Shown one piece after another: positions 34,084 to 42,445 of a stretch of 64,000 nt of DNA (position 1 is the stretch's first letter; every line of letters starts with the position of its first letter). This stretch comes from Acidovorax sp. T1. Its GTDB lineage: Bacteria; Pseudomonadota; Gammaproteobacteria; Burkholderiales; Burkholderiaceae_C. The notes beneath the pieces are model-generated. The model was given only the letters and a program-made list of their open reading frames with translations, had not been told where the DNA came from and did no database searches. The DNA lies in contig NZ_CP021648.1 in the NCBI RefSeq assembly GCF_002176815.1, positions 372,001-436,000 on the forward strand, written 5' to 3'. Made by a program: the position numbers and the translations under genes.

Positions 34084-34761
34084 ATGGCAAACATTCTGGT
34101 GGTTGATGACGAACTCGGCATTCGTGACCTCTTGTCGGAAATTCTGAATGACGAGGGGCACAGCGTAGACCTTGCCGAGAACGCGACACAGGCGCGCGCG
34201 GCGCGTGCCACGGGTGTGTACGACCTGGTGCTGTTGGACATCTGGATGCCGGACACCGATGGCGTATCGCTCTTGAAAGAATGGGCCACGGCCGGCATGC
34301 TCACCATGCCCGTCATCATGATGAGCGGACACGCCACCATCGACACCGCTGTGGAGGCCACCCGGATCGGCGCCTTCTCGTTTCTGGAAAAACCCATCAC
34401 CCTGCAAAAACTGCTCAAGGCGGTGGAGCAGGGGTTGGCGCGCAAAGCCGCCCAACAGACGGCCCCCGTGGCCACCCATCAGCCCGCAGCGATGCCCGCC
34501 GATGGTGGTTTTATGCCCGCGCCGATCATTGCCGCCGCGATGGATGGAGAGGTCGAGCCCCATTCCCACCAGGGGTTCGATCTGGATCGCCCCTTGCGCG
34601 AAGCCCGCGATGGCTTTGAAAAAGCCTACTTTGAATTCCATCTGGCCCGTGAAGGTGGTTCGATGACCCGCGTCGCAGAAAAAACCGGGCTGGAGCGCAC
34701 GCATCTCTACCGCAAGCTGCGGCAACTGGGCGTAGATCTCGGTCGAGGAAAACGCGGTTAA
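34084..34761 (+). CDS. Response regulator with REC and Fis-type HTH, no AAA+ domain
   Basis: 225 residues. Receiver domain with D8/D9 acidic pocket, phospho-acceptor D52 in VLLDIWMPD, a conserved MSGHAT segment and K in FLEKPIT. A linker of about 60 residues rich in A/P leads to a C-terminal Fis-type helix-turn-helix SMTRVAEKTGLERTHLYRKL. Classical NtrX has a sigma54 AAA+ domain between; here it is absent, so this protein cannot activate sigma54 promoters itself and should act as a repressor or ordinary activator, more like RegA/ActR. It pairs with the NtrY-type kinase upstream. Confidence 0.9.
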   Translation: MANILVVDDELGIRDLLSEILNDEGHSVDLAENATQARAARATGVYDLVLLDIWMPDTDGVSLLKEWATAGMLTMPVIMMSGHATIDTAVEATRIGAFSFLEKPITLQKLLKAVEQGLARKAAQQTAPVATHQPAAMPADGGFMPAPIIAAAMDGEVEPHSHQGFDLDRPLREARDGFEKAYFEFHLAREGGSMTRVAEKTGLERTHLYRKLRQLGVDLGRGKRG

Positions 34762-34797
34762 TCTGGTGCTGTTGGTTTCTTTGTGCAAAATTCTGGT

Positions 34798-34803
34798 TAT
34801 AAT
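34798..34803 (+). promoter_or_regulatory. -10 element of the tRNA-Phe promoter
   Basis: TATAAT, 10 bp before the tRNA, in the context TATAATTCGA that also precedes tRNA-Tyr at 15058. The -35 is weak. Confidence 0.6.
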
Positions 34804-34813
34804 TCGAGGCTCA

Positions 34814-34889
34814 GGCCCGGTAGCTCAGTCGGTAGAGCAGAGGATTGAAAATCCTTGTGTCGGCGGTTCGATTCCGTCCCAGGCCACCA
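34814..34889 (+). tRNA. tRNA-Phe(GAA), attachment site of a hipBA island
   Basis: 76 nt with anticodon loop TTGAAAA (GAA) and encoded CCA. The acceptor 5' strand GGCCCGG faces CCAGGCC, leaving a C-A mismatch at pair 5-68; the T stem has one G-T pair. The last 22 bp are repeated (two mismatches) at 37241-37262, marking the 3' end as an integration site. The gene's hairpin terminator now stands after the distal repeat, 2.4 kb away. Confidence 0.93.
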
Positions 34890-35111
34890 TCTTTCTTTCT
34901 CAGTAGATCCAAAGTCAGCTCAGAAGTCCTTGTGGATCAAGTGCTTAGCATCAAAAAGGCGGCTCAAGCGGTATCGCTGAATCCCATAAAGTCCTGTTCT
35001 TGCGTGTACCCAACGGTGTACCCCAGACTGCTTTTCAATCGCAGTCGATTTTGGGTGCACCATGGGGCAACTCAACGAGCTTCAGATCAAGGCGGCAGCG
35101 CCGCGTCCTCG
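34890..35111. other. Island left end, no gene
   Basis: 222 bases between tRNA-Phe and the hipA stop. It holds GTGTACCCAACGGTGTACCCC (35004-35024) split as two GTGTACCC units, a candidate integrase arm site, and nothing else recognisable. Confidence 0.5.
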
Positions 35112-36434
35112 TCAGGAGAGGTTGGCCGCCTCTGAGAGGAACTTCTCCGCCTGGCTCCGCATGCCTTTCGAGATCGGCTCCCAGATGCGTTCAGGAAACC
35201 CCTGGGGCAACTGCGCCTCGACGGCGTCGAGGGCCTGCGCGGCACCATCGGCCAGGCCCAGCATCGCTTCCCAGACCAGGGGGCCGCCGTTCTTCATGGC
35301 CAGGTCGTGCCAGTGGCGGGCACGGATGGTGTGGATCTCGTAGTGCGTGTTCTTCGAACGCAGTGCCATCGCCAAGCGCACGTCTCGCATGTGCAGTTGT
35401 CCCCGGCTCCTGCCCATGTAGGGCCATACGGACAGGACGTCGTACAAAGGCGTCATTTCATAGACATTGCCTTGGCGCAGAAAGATCGAGAAGTTCTTGG
35501 CGTGGCCATCGGGTGCCGCCATGAGCCAGAAGGCCAACTGGACGAGTTGGAAGGCCATCCGGTCCGTCTCTGCATCCGCGCTCCCGGCCAGCAGCGTGAG
35601 CCCTGCGGCGGTGGATGGTCCGCCATCGCCTTCGTATTTCAGGCGCGGAGGCAGGCCCAGCGCCTGGCAGAAGTCTTCCTGAGGAAGTCGGGCGATCCAC
35701 TTTCCATCGTCCATCCATTCGCGGTCGAAGCGCTCCACGATCAGGGCGCGCTGGTCGCCGAACGTGGCCATCTCGGTGTGTGCCATGGGCAGGCCGAGCG
35801 CCTGGATGATCTGCGCGCAAAGCCATTCGTTCTCGACGGAGTCGAACATGTTCACTCGGGTCGTGTTGGCGATCACGCCGAGCGGAAGCTTGAAGATGTG
35901 GGTGCTCGGAGTGGCTCCGACGGGGCTGCACCACTGCCCGTTGACCCGCACGAAGGCGGTCTTTTCCTGGGCTCCCGCCAGGGAAATTCGGAACGGCGGA
36001 GCCTCGTCGATGTGGTGCGCGACCGGGTCGTCGGGCACGGCGCGAAGTGCGGCCGCGACCTGCTCATCAGTGAGGGGCTCGCATGCCACGCGGTTCCATC
36101 CGTCAGGCGTCGTTCCTTCCGGAAGCAACTGCACTGCGCCGACGCAGTCACGGCCAATGGCCTCCAGCAAGGCGAAGGCATCGAGTGTCCTGGTCTTGAA
36201 TCGCCGGCCGATGCGCTCGCGGATTCGCTCGTTGTCGGGCAGCAGATTGTCGAAGTAGTTCGCAACGACCTCCCCCTTGACCTCCAGGGTACGGGTGAGC
36301 GGTAGCGACAGGGACAGCGGTCGGGACTTCTCGGACTCCAGCCATGACGGGGCGTACGAAAAGCTGTGAGCTCCGCGGTTGACCTGCCAGGCTCCGACGA
36401 ATTCGCCATTCATCCACGCGTTGAGCGCCACCAT
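35112..36434 (-). CDS. hipA: HipA-type serine/threonine kinase toxin
   Basis: 440 residues. N-terminal subdomain with YFDNLLPDNERIRERIGRRF, the FRISLAGAQEKTAF nucleotide loop, catalytic AAPDGHAKNFSIFL (Asp as general base, Asn as metal ligand) and the metal-binding PLYDVLSVWPYMG. HipA phosphorylates glutamyl-tRNA synthetase in E. coli, which stops translation and causes persistence; other HipA kinases have other tRNA-synthetase targets. The ATG at 36434 overlaps the hipB stop by one base (TAATG). All core residues are present, so it should be active. Confidence 0.92.
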   Translation of the reverse strand: MVALNAWMNGEFVGAWQVNRGAHSFSYAPSWLESEKSRPLSLSLPLTRTLEVKGEVVANYFDNLLPDNERIRERIGRRFKTRTLDAFALLEAIGRDCVGAVQLLPEGTTPDGWNRVACEPLTDEQVAAALRAVPDDPVAHHIDEAPPFRISLAGAQEKTAFVRVNGQWCSPVGATPSTHIFKLPLGVIANTTRVNMFDSVENEWLCAQIIQALGLPMAHTEMATFGDQRALIVERFDREWMDDGKWIARLPQEDFCQALGLPPRLKYEGDGGPSTAAGLTLLAGSADAETDRMAFQLVQLAFWLMAAPDGHAKNFSIFLRQGNVYEMTPLYDVLSVWPYMGRSRGQLHMRDVRLAMALRSKNTHYEIHTIRARHWHDLAMKNGGPLVWEAMLGLADGAAQALDAVEAQLPQGFPERIWEPISKGMRSQAEKFLSEAANLS

Positions 36435-36943
36435 TACCAAGAGCCTTTCTTGGGCCGGATGACGAAGTTGCGCCTGGATGTCGGTGTGACATCCGAGTTC
36501 GGGTTCGCGTCCCGCAGCGCTTGCGCGTCCGATGGGGTCTTCGCATCACTGCGGCTTGCGAGAACCGATGCCGCCTGGTGCCGGCCGCTGCCAGTCAAGG
36601 GCTGCATGCGCCACTGACCCGTCGGTGGGATGTTGACCGACGGTTGCTTGGCCGGCTTGCGGGGGTTGCTCGCAGGAGGGGAGGGGGGCGAGGCGGTCGC
36701 ATCCGGTTGATTCGCGGTCACGTCGATCACGTCATCCCTCAACAACAGGGACGCGCGCAGCGCCGAGAGCACCTTCATTAACTGGTCGACGCTCACGGCG
36801 CCAGGGTTGCTTTCGATCTCGGCGATGCGGGCCTGTCCCACGCCGAGCAGCCGCCCGAGCGCGGCCTGGGTCAGGCCGCGCGCTTTCCTGAGCGCGCGCA
36901 GGTGCTCGCGAAGCTGGCTGGTCAGGTGGATCGGGAAGTCCAT
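36434..36943 (-). CDS. hipB: HipB-type antitoxin with a long C-terminal tail
   Basis: 169 residues from ATG 36943. Residues about 8-65 are a Cro/C1-type helix-turn-helix: LREHLRALRKARGLTQAALG and RLLGVGQARIAEIE. After it comes about 100 residues rich in P, S, T and A, then TSRRNFVIRPKKGSW. E. coli HipB has 88 residues, so this tail is an unusual extension; it could bind the kinase or serve as a degradation signal. The frame is open upstream to 37042, but that part contains repeated operator-like DNA rather than protein homology. Confidence 0.85.
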   Translation of the reverse strand: MDFPIHLTSQLREHLRALRKARGLTQAALGRLLGVGQARIAEIESNPGAVSVDQLMKVLSALRASLLLRDDVIDVTANQPDATASPPSPPASNPRKPAKQPSVNIPPTGQWRMQPLTGSGRHQAASVLASRSDAKTPSDAQALRDANPNSDVTPTSRRNFVIRPKKGSW

Positions 36944-36949
36944 GCGATG

Positions 36950-37042
36950 TTCTCTATCGGGAAATGCCAATATATATTCTAAATCCAGTTTCTGCAAGAT
37001 ACTTGCTTTGGTGTATGAATGTCGTATATCGGGGATTGCCAA
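36950..37042. promoter_or_regulatory. hipBA promoter with two operator-like direct repeats
   Basis: On the minus strand ATTGGCAATCCCCGATA (at about 37026-37042) and ATTGGCATTTCCCGATA (at about 36957-36973) are near-identical and 69 bp apart; they continue in a similar ACAT. The closer copy ends 14 bp before the hipB ATG. They are probable HipB binding sites; the AT-rich TATATATT between could form the -10. Confidence 0.5.
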
Positions 37043-37240
37043 TGTTTGTGCGCGACACGTCAGCAGTGCAACGGCCCTGAGGGAGTGCCTTCAATCCTGT
37101 GAAGTGGGATAATTCGAAACAGCGATCAGGTTCCAAATCGGAATCGAAGCGCTGCTACTGGTCTGGTGTACCCAGAGGTGTACCCAGGAACTAGGACAGT
37201 CAGGGAAAAGCTAGTGCTGGCGCGGGTTGCGAAGGATCTT

Positions 37241-37262
37241 TCGATCCAGTCCCAGGCCACCA
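37241..37262. repeat. Distal attachment repeat of the hipBA island
   Basis: TTCGATCCAGTCCC continuing AGGCCACCA: matches the 3' end of tRNA-Phe at 20 of 22 positions, with a 14-bp identical core at 37249-37262. Confidence 0.8.
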
Positions 37263-37265
37263 AAC

Positions 37266-37299
37266 AAAAGCCCTTGATTTGAAAGAATCAAGGGCTTTT
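37266..37299 (+). terminator. Terminator originally behind tRNA-Phe
   Basis: AAAAGCCCTTGATT pairs perfectly with AATCAAGGGCTTTT around TGAAAG. It sits 4 bp after the distal repeat, the place a tRNA terminator would have without the island. Confidence 0.85.
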
Positions 37300-37451
37300 C
37301 CTATTGGCGTGCCCTGTCTGCACAGGCGTGGATGCGCTCCCGTGCCGCGGCGATGCTTGATGGTTTCGTCGAGCCGTATATTTCGGTGTGGCATGTCGTC
37401 CCGGTCTTATTCCTGGTCTTATCCCCGGTCTTATCTCCCCTATTTTTCACG

Positions 37452-38708
37452 ATGGCATTTCTGACGGACACCACCCTGGGCATTGACTTTGGCACCTCCA
37501 ACTCGGCGATGGCCGTGCGCCAGGGGGATTCGCCTGCACGCATGCTGCGCCTGGAGGGCGAGAACAACACCTTGCCGACGGCGCTGTTCTTCAATGCCGA
37601 AGACCATTGCACCCACTATGGGCGCGACGCGGTGGGGCAGTATCTGGCCGGCACCGAGGGGCGGCTCATGCGCTCGCTCAAAAGCCTGCTGGGCAGTTCG
37701 CTGCTGCAGGACAAGACGGCCGTACACAACGCGTTGGTGAGCTACCAGGACATCATCAGCCTGTTCCTGCGCATGCTGGCCCAGCAGGCGCGTGACACGC
37801 TGGGCGGCATGCCGGGGCGGGTGTTGCTGGGGCGCCCCGTGCATTTTGTGGATGGTGATGCCGCGCGCGACCAGCAGGCCGAGGACGCCTTGCGACAGGC
37901 GGCGCAGGACGCGGGGTTTGTGAACATAGCATTCCAGCTTGAGCCCATTGCCGCGGCGCTGGACTATGAGCAGCGCATCGAGCGCGAATCGCTGGTGCTG
38001 GTGGTGGACATTGGCGGCGGCACCTCTGATTTCACCGTGGTGCGCCTGGGGCCGGAGCGCAGGGCCCGCCCTGATCGCGCCAGCGACATTCTGGCCACCA
38101 CAGGCGTGCATGTCGGAGGCACCGACTTTGATCGGCGCCTCAGCCTGGCGCTGCTGATGCCGCTGCTGGGCCTGGGCCACACCGGGCCTTCGGGGCGCGA
38201 GGTGCCCAGCCGCGTGTTCTTTGATCTGGCGACATGGCACCTGATCCAGTGGCTGTATGCGCCACGGGCGCTGCGCGACGCACAGGCCCTGCGACCCGAC
38301 TACGCGCAGCCGGTGCTGCACGATCGGCTGATGGCGGTGCTGCACCAGCGCCTGGGGCATCGCCTGGCCAACACGGTGGAGCAGGCCAAGATCGCAGCGT
38401 CGGTGGGGGGCGTGGATGCACCGATGGCGCTGGACTGGATCGAGCCGGGGCTGGGGGCGCTGGTTACCTCCGAAGGCCTGGCCCGCCACCTTGCCGGGCC
38501 GTTGCATCAGGTGGTGGCCTGCGCCAGCGAGTGCCTGCAGCAGGCCGGGCTGGCGCCTCATGATTTGCAGGCCATCTACCTCACCGGAGGGTCGTCGGCG
38601 TTGCGTCCGCTGCGCCAGGCGCTGCGTGCGGCGTTCCCTGACACGCCCCAGGTCGAGGGCGATCTGTTTGGCGGCGTCGCAGCGGGGTTGGCGGTGGCCG
38701 CCCCATGA
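37452..38708 (+). CDS. Hsp70-family protein (YegD-like)
   Basis: 418 residues: the actin-like ATPase domain of Hsp70 without the substrate-binding part. Phosphate 1 GIDFGTSNSAMAV, phosphate 2 VLVVDIGGGTSDFTVV and adenosine motif IYLTGGSSALRPLR are all present. YegD-type proteins are DnaK relatives of unknown client range. ATG 37452 starts just before the first motif; the upstream frame has no support. It stands alone between tRNA-Phe and a convergent glycosyltransferase. Confidence 0.88.
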   Translation: MAFLTDTTLGIDFGTSNSAMAVRQGDSPARMLRLEGENNTLPTALFFNAEDHCTHYGRDAVGQYLAGTEGRLMRSLKSLLGSSLLQDKTAVHNALVSYQDIISLFLRMLAQQARDTLGGMPGRVLLGRPVHFVDGDAARDQQAEDALRQAAQDAGFVNIAFQLEPIAAALDYEQRIERESLVLVVDIGGGTSDFTVVRLGPERRARPDRASDILATTGVHVGGTDFDRRLSLALLMPLLGLGHTGPSGREVPSRVFFDLATWHLIQWLYAPRALRDAQALRPDYAQPVLHDRLMAVLHQRLGHRLANTVEQAKIAASVGGVDAPMALDWIEPGLGALVTSEGLARHLAGPLHQVVACASECLQQAGLAPHDLQAIYLTGGSSALRPLRQALRAAFPDTPQVEGDLFGGVAAGLAVAAP

Positions 38709-38741
38709 CCGTACCCGTGTGCGCCTATCCCCGTGCGGTGC

Positions 38742-40256
38742 TCAAGGCCGTTGTGCCGGGGTGTACCAGACGTAGCCGTAGTGCGCCGCAGGGGTGCCCT
38801 CGCGCACCATGCGAAAGGGCAGGTCGATAAAGCGCACCGGTTGCGGTGCAACGCGCGAAAGTGCCTGCTCCCACCAGTCGGGAACGATGCGGTCTGCGCG
38901 CGAGACCAGCAGCAGCCCCTTGCCGGCCTGCCTGCTGCGTTCGGCGTGGTCCGCCACGCATTGCGGGAGGCCGTTCTTGGCGGATATGCAGGTATCCACC
39001 AAGGCCTGGGGAAAGCGCACGCGCAGCATGCCCGCCAACATGTGGTCCGACGCCACGATCGTGCCCAGCCCGTCGTAGCCTGCCTTGCGCAGTTCCTGGG
39101 CTAACTCGACGGTGGGGTGGTTGAGCTCATCCACCTGGCCGCGCAGCCCGCTGAACCAAGGGCGCACGCCGGCCGCAACGAGGAGGATGACCGCTATGCC
39201 GAAGATCGCAACCGAATAGCGTCCACCACGCGGATCTTGCTGCAGCCGGGGCCGCGCTGCAAACGCGGCCAGGGGCGCCACGCACAGCAGCGGCAGTATC
39301 CAGCGGCCTTTGAAACTCGTGACACCCGCAAACAGCACCATGCCCGCCAGCGCCAGCATGACCAGCATCAGAAAGCGCAGGAGCACTTGATGGATCGCAG
39401 GGGAGGCGGGCGCAACGGGTGTACGCCACCAGTTCGCCCGAAAGGCCCACAGCGCGATCACTACCCACAGCAGCAGCGAGCCGGCCACACCTTCGACAAG
39501 GCTCAAAAAGCCCTGGCCCCAGCCAACTTCTGGCTGGATATTCATTTTGTCGATCGTTTCCGCCGTGGCCTCGCCCAGGTGCGAAAACAGCCAGACCGCA
39601 TGGGGCAGCACCACCAGCAGTCCGACGATTGGAGCCCACCACCAGCCATGGGACAGGAGGGCGATCCGTGTCGTGCGAACCGACAGTGCCGCCAACAGCA
39701 TGGCCACCGCCACCATCGCGAAGCTGTACTTGGCCAGCATGCCCAGTCCGCACACCAACCCCAGCAGGGCAAAGTCCAGTGCTCGCGGCTTGCGCACAAT
39801 GCGCAGCAGCAGCCACCAGGCGGCGCAGACCATCGCTGTAACCAATACGGTGTGGGTCTGGTCGCGCACCGAATACCAGCCCAGGGGGGGCATCAGCAGC
39901 ATGCTGGCCGATGCCCAGAAGGCACCGCGCTCGTCAAGCACTTCGCGGGCTGCCAGGTACATGAACGCATAGGTCAGCGCCAGCAGCGAATGCTTGAGCA
40001 CCGACAGCGACAGCACGCTGGGCCCCACAACCTGGTTCACCAGCCACTGCAGCCAGGTGTACAGCGGTGGCTGGGAGCCGTAGCCCATGGACAGCTGCTG
40101 GGTCCAAAGCATCTGCTCGGCCTCGTCCCACTTGAGTGCGGGCGAGGCTGCCACGCGCACCACAATGTGCGCCAACGCAAAAAATGCCAGCCAGAACAGG
40201 GGGTGCGCCCATACAGGGGCTGACGAAAACGCGCGGGGCGCAGTGGGGGTGGTCAT
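38742..40256 (-). CDS. Glycosyltransferase family 39 membrane protein (ArnT-like)
   Basis: 504 residues with about ten membrane helices. The N-terminal periplasmic loop has KWDEAEQMLWTQQLSMGYGS and QPPLYTWLQW: the DEA acidic pair and the family's QPPLY motif typical of GT39/ArnT enzymes that take sugars from undecaprenyl or dolichyl phosphate. The closing segment is soluble. It is divergent from a GT2 gene whose product probably makes the lipid-linked sugar, followed by a flippase-like gene, so the three may form one surface-glycosylation route. The acceptor is not known. Confidence 0.85.
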   Translation of the reverse strand: MTTPTAPRAFSSAPVWAHPLFWLAFFALAHIVVRVAASPALKWDEAEQMLWTQQLSMGYGSQPPLYTWLQWLVNQVVGPSVLSLSVLKHSLLALTYAFMYLAAREVLDERGAFWASASMLLMPPLGWYSVRDQTHTVLVTAMVCAAWWLLLRIVRKPRALDFALLGLVCGLGMLAKYSFAMVAVAMLLAALSVRTTRIALLSHGWWWAPIVGLLVVLPHAVWLFSHLGEATAETIDKMNIQPEVGWGQGFLSLVEGVAGSLLLWVVIALWAFRANWWRTPVAPASPAIHQVLLRFLMLVMLALAGMVLFAGVTSFKGRWILPLLCVAPLAAFAARPRLQQDPRGGRYSVAIFGIAVILLVAAGVRPWFSGLRGQVDELNHPTVELAQELRKAGYDGLGTIVASDHMLAGMLRVRFPQALVDTCISAKNGLPQCVADHAERSRQAGKGLLLVSRADRIVPDWWEQALSRVAPQPVRFIDLPFRMVREGTPAAHYGYVWYTPAQRP

Positions 40257-40361
40257 GAAACGAGTGATAAGGGGGCAGCGGCCGGGGGGACGGTTTCCCC
40301 GGTGCATGGGGGCGCTCAAGGCACAATCGTATCCATTATTTCGCTACAGTTTGTTGCTCCC

Positions 40362-41393
40362 ATGACCACCGCCCCCCCTTCCGCGCCCGATGTATCGATC
40401 GTCGTGCCCATCTACAACGAGGTCGAGAACCTGCCCGATCTCGTGGAGCGCATCGCCCATGCCATGTCCGCGCAGCCGCTCGGCTTTGAATTGCTGGCGG
40501 TGGATGACGGTTCGCGCGATGGCAGCGCGGACAAGCTGCGCGAGCTTGCCGCCACGCGACCGTGGCTGCGCCCGGTGTTCCTGGCGCGCAACTACGGCCA
40601 GTCCAGCGCACTGCAGGCGGGCTTTGATCGCGTGCGCGGGCGCTATGTGGTGACGCTGGACGCCGACCTGCAAAACGAGCCGGACGATATTCCGCTGCTG
40701 CTGGAGCGTCTGGAAACCGACCCCGGCGTGGACATGGTCAGCGGCTGGCGCAAAGACCGGCAGGATGCCGAACTGTCGCGCAAGCTGCCCTCGCGCATCG
40801 CCAACCGCATCATCTCGCGCACCACCGGCGTGCACCTGCACGACTATGGCTGCGCGCTCAAGGCCTACCGCCGTCCCATCATCGACCGCATACGGCTGTA
40901 TGGCGAGCTGCACCGCTTCATCCCCTCGCTGGCCAAAGACGTGGGCGCGCGCATCACCGAGGTGCCGGTGCGCCACCATGCCCGCACGCGCGGCGTGTCC
41001 AACTACGGCATCGACCGCACCTTCCGCGTCATCCTGGACCTGATCCTCATCGTCTTTTTCATGCGCTACCGCCAGCGGCCATTGCACGCCTTCGGCGGCT
41101 TGGGGATGTGGCTGGCCGCGCCGGGGGGGCTGATCCTGACCTGGCTGCTGGTGCAAAAACTGCTGGGCGAAGACATTGGCGGCCGCCCGCTGCTGCTGGC
41201 CGGTGTGATGCTGGTGCTGATGGGCGTGCAAATGATCGCTGCCGGGCTGATCGGCGAGCTGCTGATGCGCGTGTACCACGAAGCCGGGGGCGCGGCGCAG
41301 TTCCATGCGCAGGAATATGTGCCAGAAAATAGATCCAATCGGGCTGAAGCCGACGTGTTGACAGCGCAAGATGCTATTAATAAGGTAGCGTGA
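40362..41393 (+). CDS. Glycosyltransferase family 2, polyprenyl-phosphate sugar synthase
   Basis: 343 residues. GT-A domain with VSIVVPIYNEVENLPDL (about 10-26), DDGSRDGS, LDADLQNEPDDI (DXD-type metal site, about 103) and the acceptor region HDYGCALKAYRR, then two C-terminal membrane helices (about 240-310). The layout is that of the DPM1/ArnC/GtrB group, which puts a sugar on undecaprenyl phosphate. Its stop overlaps the next gene's GTG start by 4 bp. Part of an AGCGCT-type repeat may lie in its last codons. Confidence 0.9.
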   Translation: MTTAPPSAPDVSIVVPIYNEVENLPDLVERIAHAMSAQPLGFELLAVDDGSRDGSADKLRELAATRPWLRPVFLARNYGQSSALQAGFDRVRGRYVVTLDADLQNEPDDIPLLLERLETDPGVDMVSGWRKDRQDAELSRKLPSRIANRIISRTTGVHLHDYGCALKAYRRPIIDRIRLYGELHRFIPSLAKDVGARITEVPVRHHARTRGVSNYGIDRTFRVILDLILIVFFMRYRQRPLHAFGGLGMWLAAPGGLILTWLLVQKLLGEDIGGRPLLLAGVMLVLMGVQMIAAGLIGELLMRVYHEAGGAAQFHAQEYVPENRSNRAEADVLTAQDAINKVA

Positions 41394-42325
41394 AGCGCTC
41401 CTATAAAGCCCTGCTGCGCGGCCTGCTGGGGCTGCTTTTGCTCGGCCTGATTGTGGCGCTGACCGATCCGGCGCGGGTGCTGGCGCAGCTGCGCCAGGCG
41501 CAGCCCGGGTGGCTGCTGGTGGGGCTGCTGGCCGCCATGGCATCCAACATTGTGTCGGCATTGCGCTGGCGCGCGCTCGCGCGCTGGCTGGGGGCCGAGG
41601 TGGGCTGGCTGGACGCCTGCCGCTGGTACTTCCAGGCCATGGGGCTCAACGCGCTGTTGCCGGGCGCCGTGGTGGGCGGCGATGTGTACCGTGCCATGGC
41701 GCTGCGCCGCGCCGGGCAGGACACGGCGGCGGCCGGCTGGTCGGTCGTGCTCGATCGCGCCAGCGGCCTGTGGATGCTGTGCGCCATCGGCGGCCTGGGC
41801 GCGGCCGCCTGTGCCGATGTGCTGGCCCCCTGGCTGCGCCTGCCGCCGGACGTTTTCGCCGGGCTGATGCTGGCGGGCACGCTGCTGTGGCTGGCGCTGC
41901 CCTGGGCGCTGCCGGTGCTGCTGCGTTGGGCTCCGCGCCGGTGGCAGGGCGGTTGGCTGGTGCCGCTGCGGTTGGCGGTGGCACGGCCGGACTTTCGCCG
42001 CCAGTGGGTGGGGCAGGCGCTGGCCTCGGCTGCGGTGCAGGTGCTGTCGGCGGCGGCGCTGGCCGCGGGCGGCATGGCGCTGGGCGTGGTCCTGCCGGCG
42101 CCCGTGTGGGCCTGGGCGATGGCCCCCGTGTTTCTGATGGCCGCGCTGCCCCTGAGCGTGGGCGGCTGGGGCACGCGCGAGGCCGCCGCCGTGGCCGCGC
42201 TGGCACCCTTTGGCGTGGCAGCGCCGGCCGCCGTGGGCGTGGGGATGGTCTATGGCCTCTATGGACTGGCGCAGGGCGCCTTGGGGGCGCTGGCCCTGGG
42301 CTTGCCGCGCGGCGCACCGCGGTGA
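41390..42325 (+). CDS. YbhN/UPF0104-family membrane protein (flippase-like)
   Basis: 311 residues, about eight membrane helices, with the family motifs ALRWRALARWLG, QAMGLNALLPGAVVGGDVYRAM and the late PLSVGGWGTREAAAVAAL. This family (LPG_synthase_TM, AglD-like) is thought to handle lipid-linked substrates. GTG 41390 overlaps the GT2 stop, so the two are translated together; the pair with the divergent GT39 gene suggests sugar-lipid translocation. Function is by family only. Confidence 0.85.
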   Translation: MKRSYKALLRGLLGLLLLGLIVALTDPARVLAQLRQAQPGWLLVGLLAAMASNIVSALRWRALARWLGAEVGWLDACRWYFQAMGLNALLPGAVVGGDVYRAMALRRAGQDTAAAGWSVVLDRASGLWMLCAIGGLGAAACADVLAPWLRLPPDVFAGLMLAGTLLWLALPWALPVLLRWAPRRWQGGWLVPLRLAVARPDFRRQWVGQALASAAVQVLSAAALAAGGMALGVVLPAPVWAWAMAPVFLMAALPLSVGGWGTREAAAVAALAPFGVAAPAAVGVGMVYGLYGLAQGALGALALGLPRGAPR

Positions 42326-42357
42326 GGGGGCTGTACGCTTCAGCTGGTTTGGTATCG

Positions 42358-42410
42358 AAATGATAGCTGCTTGCGCTTGCTGGGTAAGCGCTAGAGGCCT
42401 GTTTGGTTCA
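42358..42410. repeat. AGCGCT palindromic repeat after the YbhN-like gene
   Basis: ATGATAGCTGCTTGCGCTTG continuing CTGGGTAAGCGCTAGAGGCCTGTTT. The two AGCGCT-type halves are about 20 bp apart, in the gap between convergent genes. Confidence 0.75.
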
Positions 42411-42445
42411 ATATGGTGCCGCCGCAGGCTGTGCCCCGCCGGGCG

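Larger units (their letters stand above)
34868..37262. mobile_element. hipBA genomic island in tRNA-Phe, no integrase
   Basis: Bounded by the tRNA-Phe 3' end (34868-34889) and a 22-bp direct repeat with two mismatches (37241-37262), sharing a 14-bp identical core GTCCCAGGCCACCA. The inside has only hipB and hipA. Near each end stands a doubled GTGTACCC motif (35004-35024 and 37166-37188) like integrase arm sites. The right repeat is followed by the hairpin expected after the tRNA. An integrase gene is absent, so the unit is deleted or mobilised in trans. Confidence 0.75.

Noticed and set aside
37332..37451. N-terminal extension of the Hsp70-like gene
   Set aside because: It is hydrophobic and low in similarity to anything, and family proteins begin at the GIDFGTSNS region shortly after ATG 37452.
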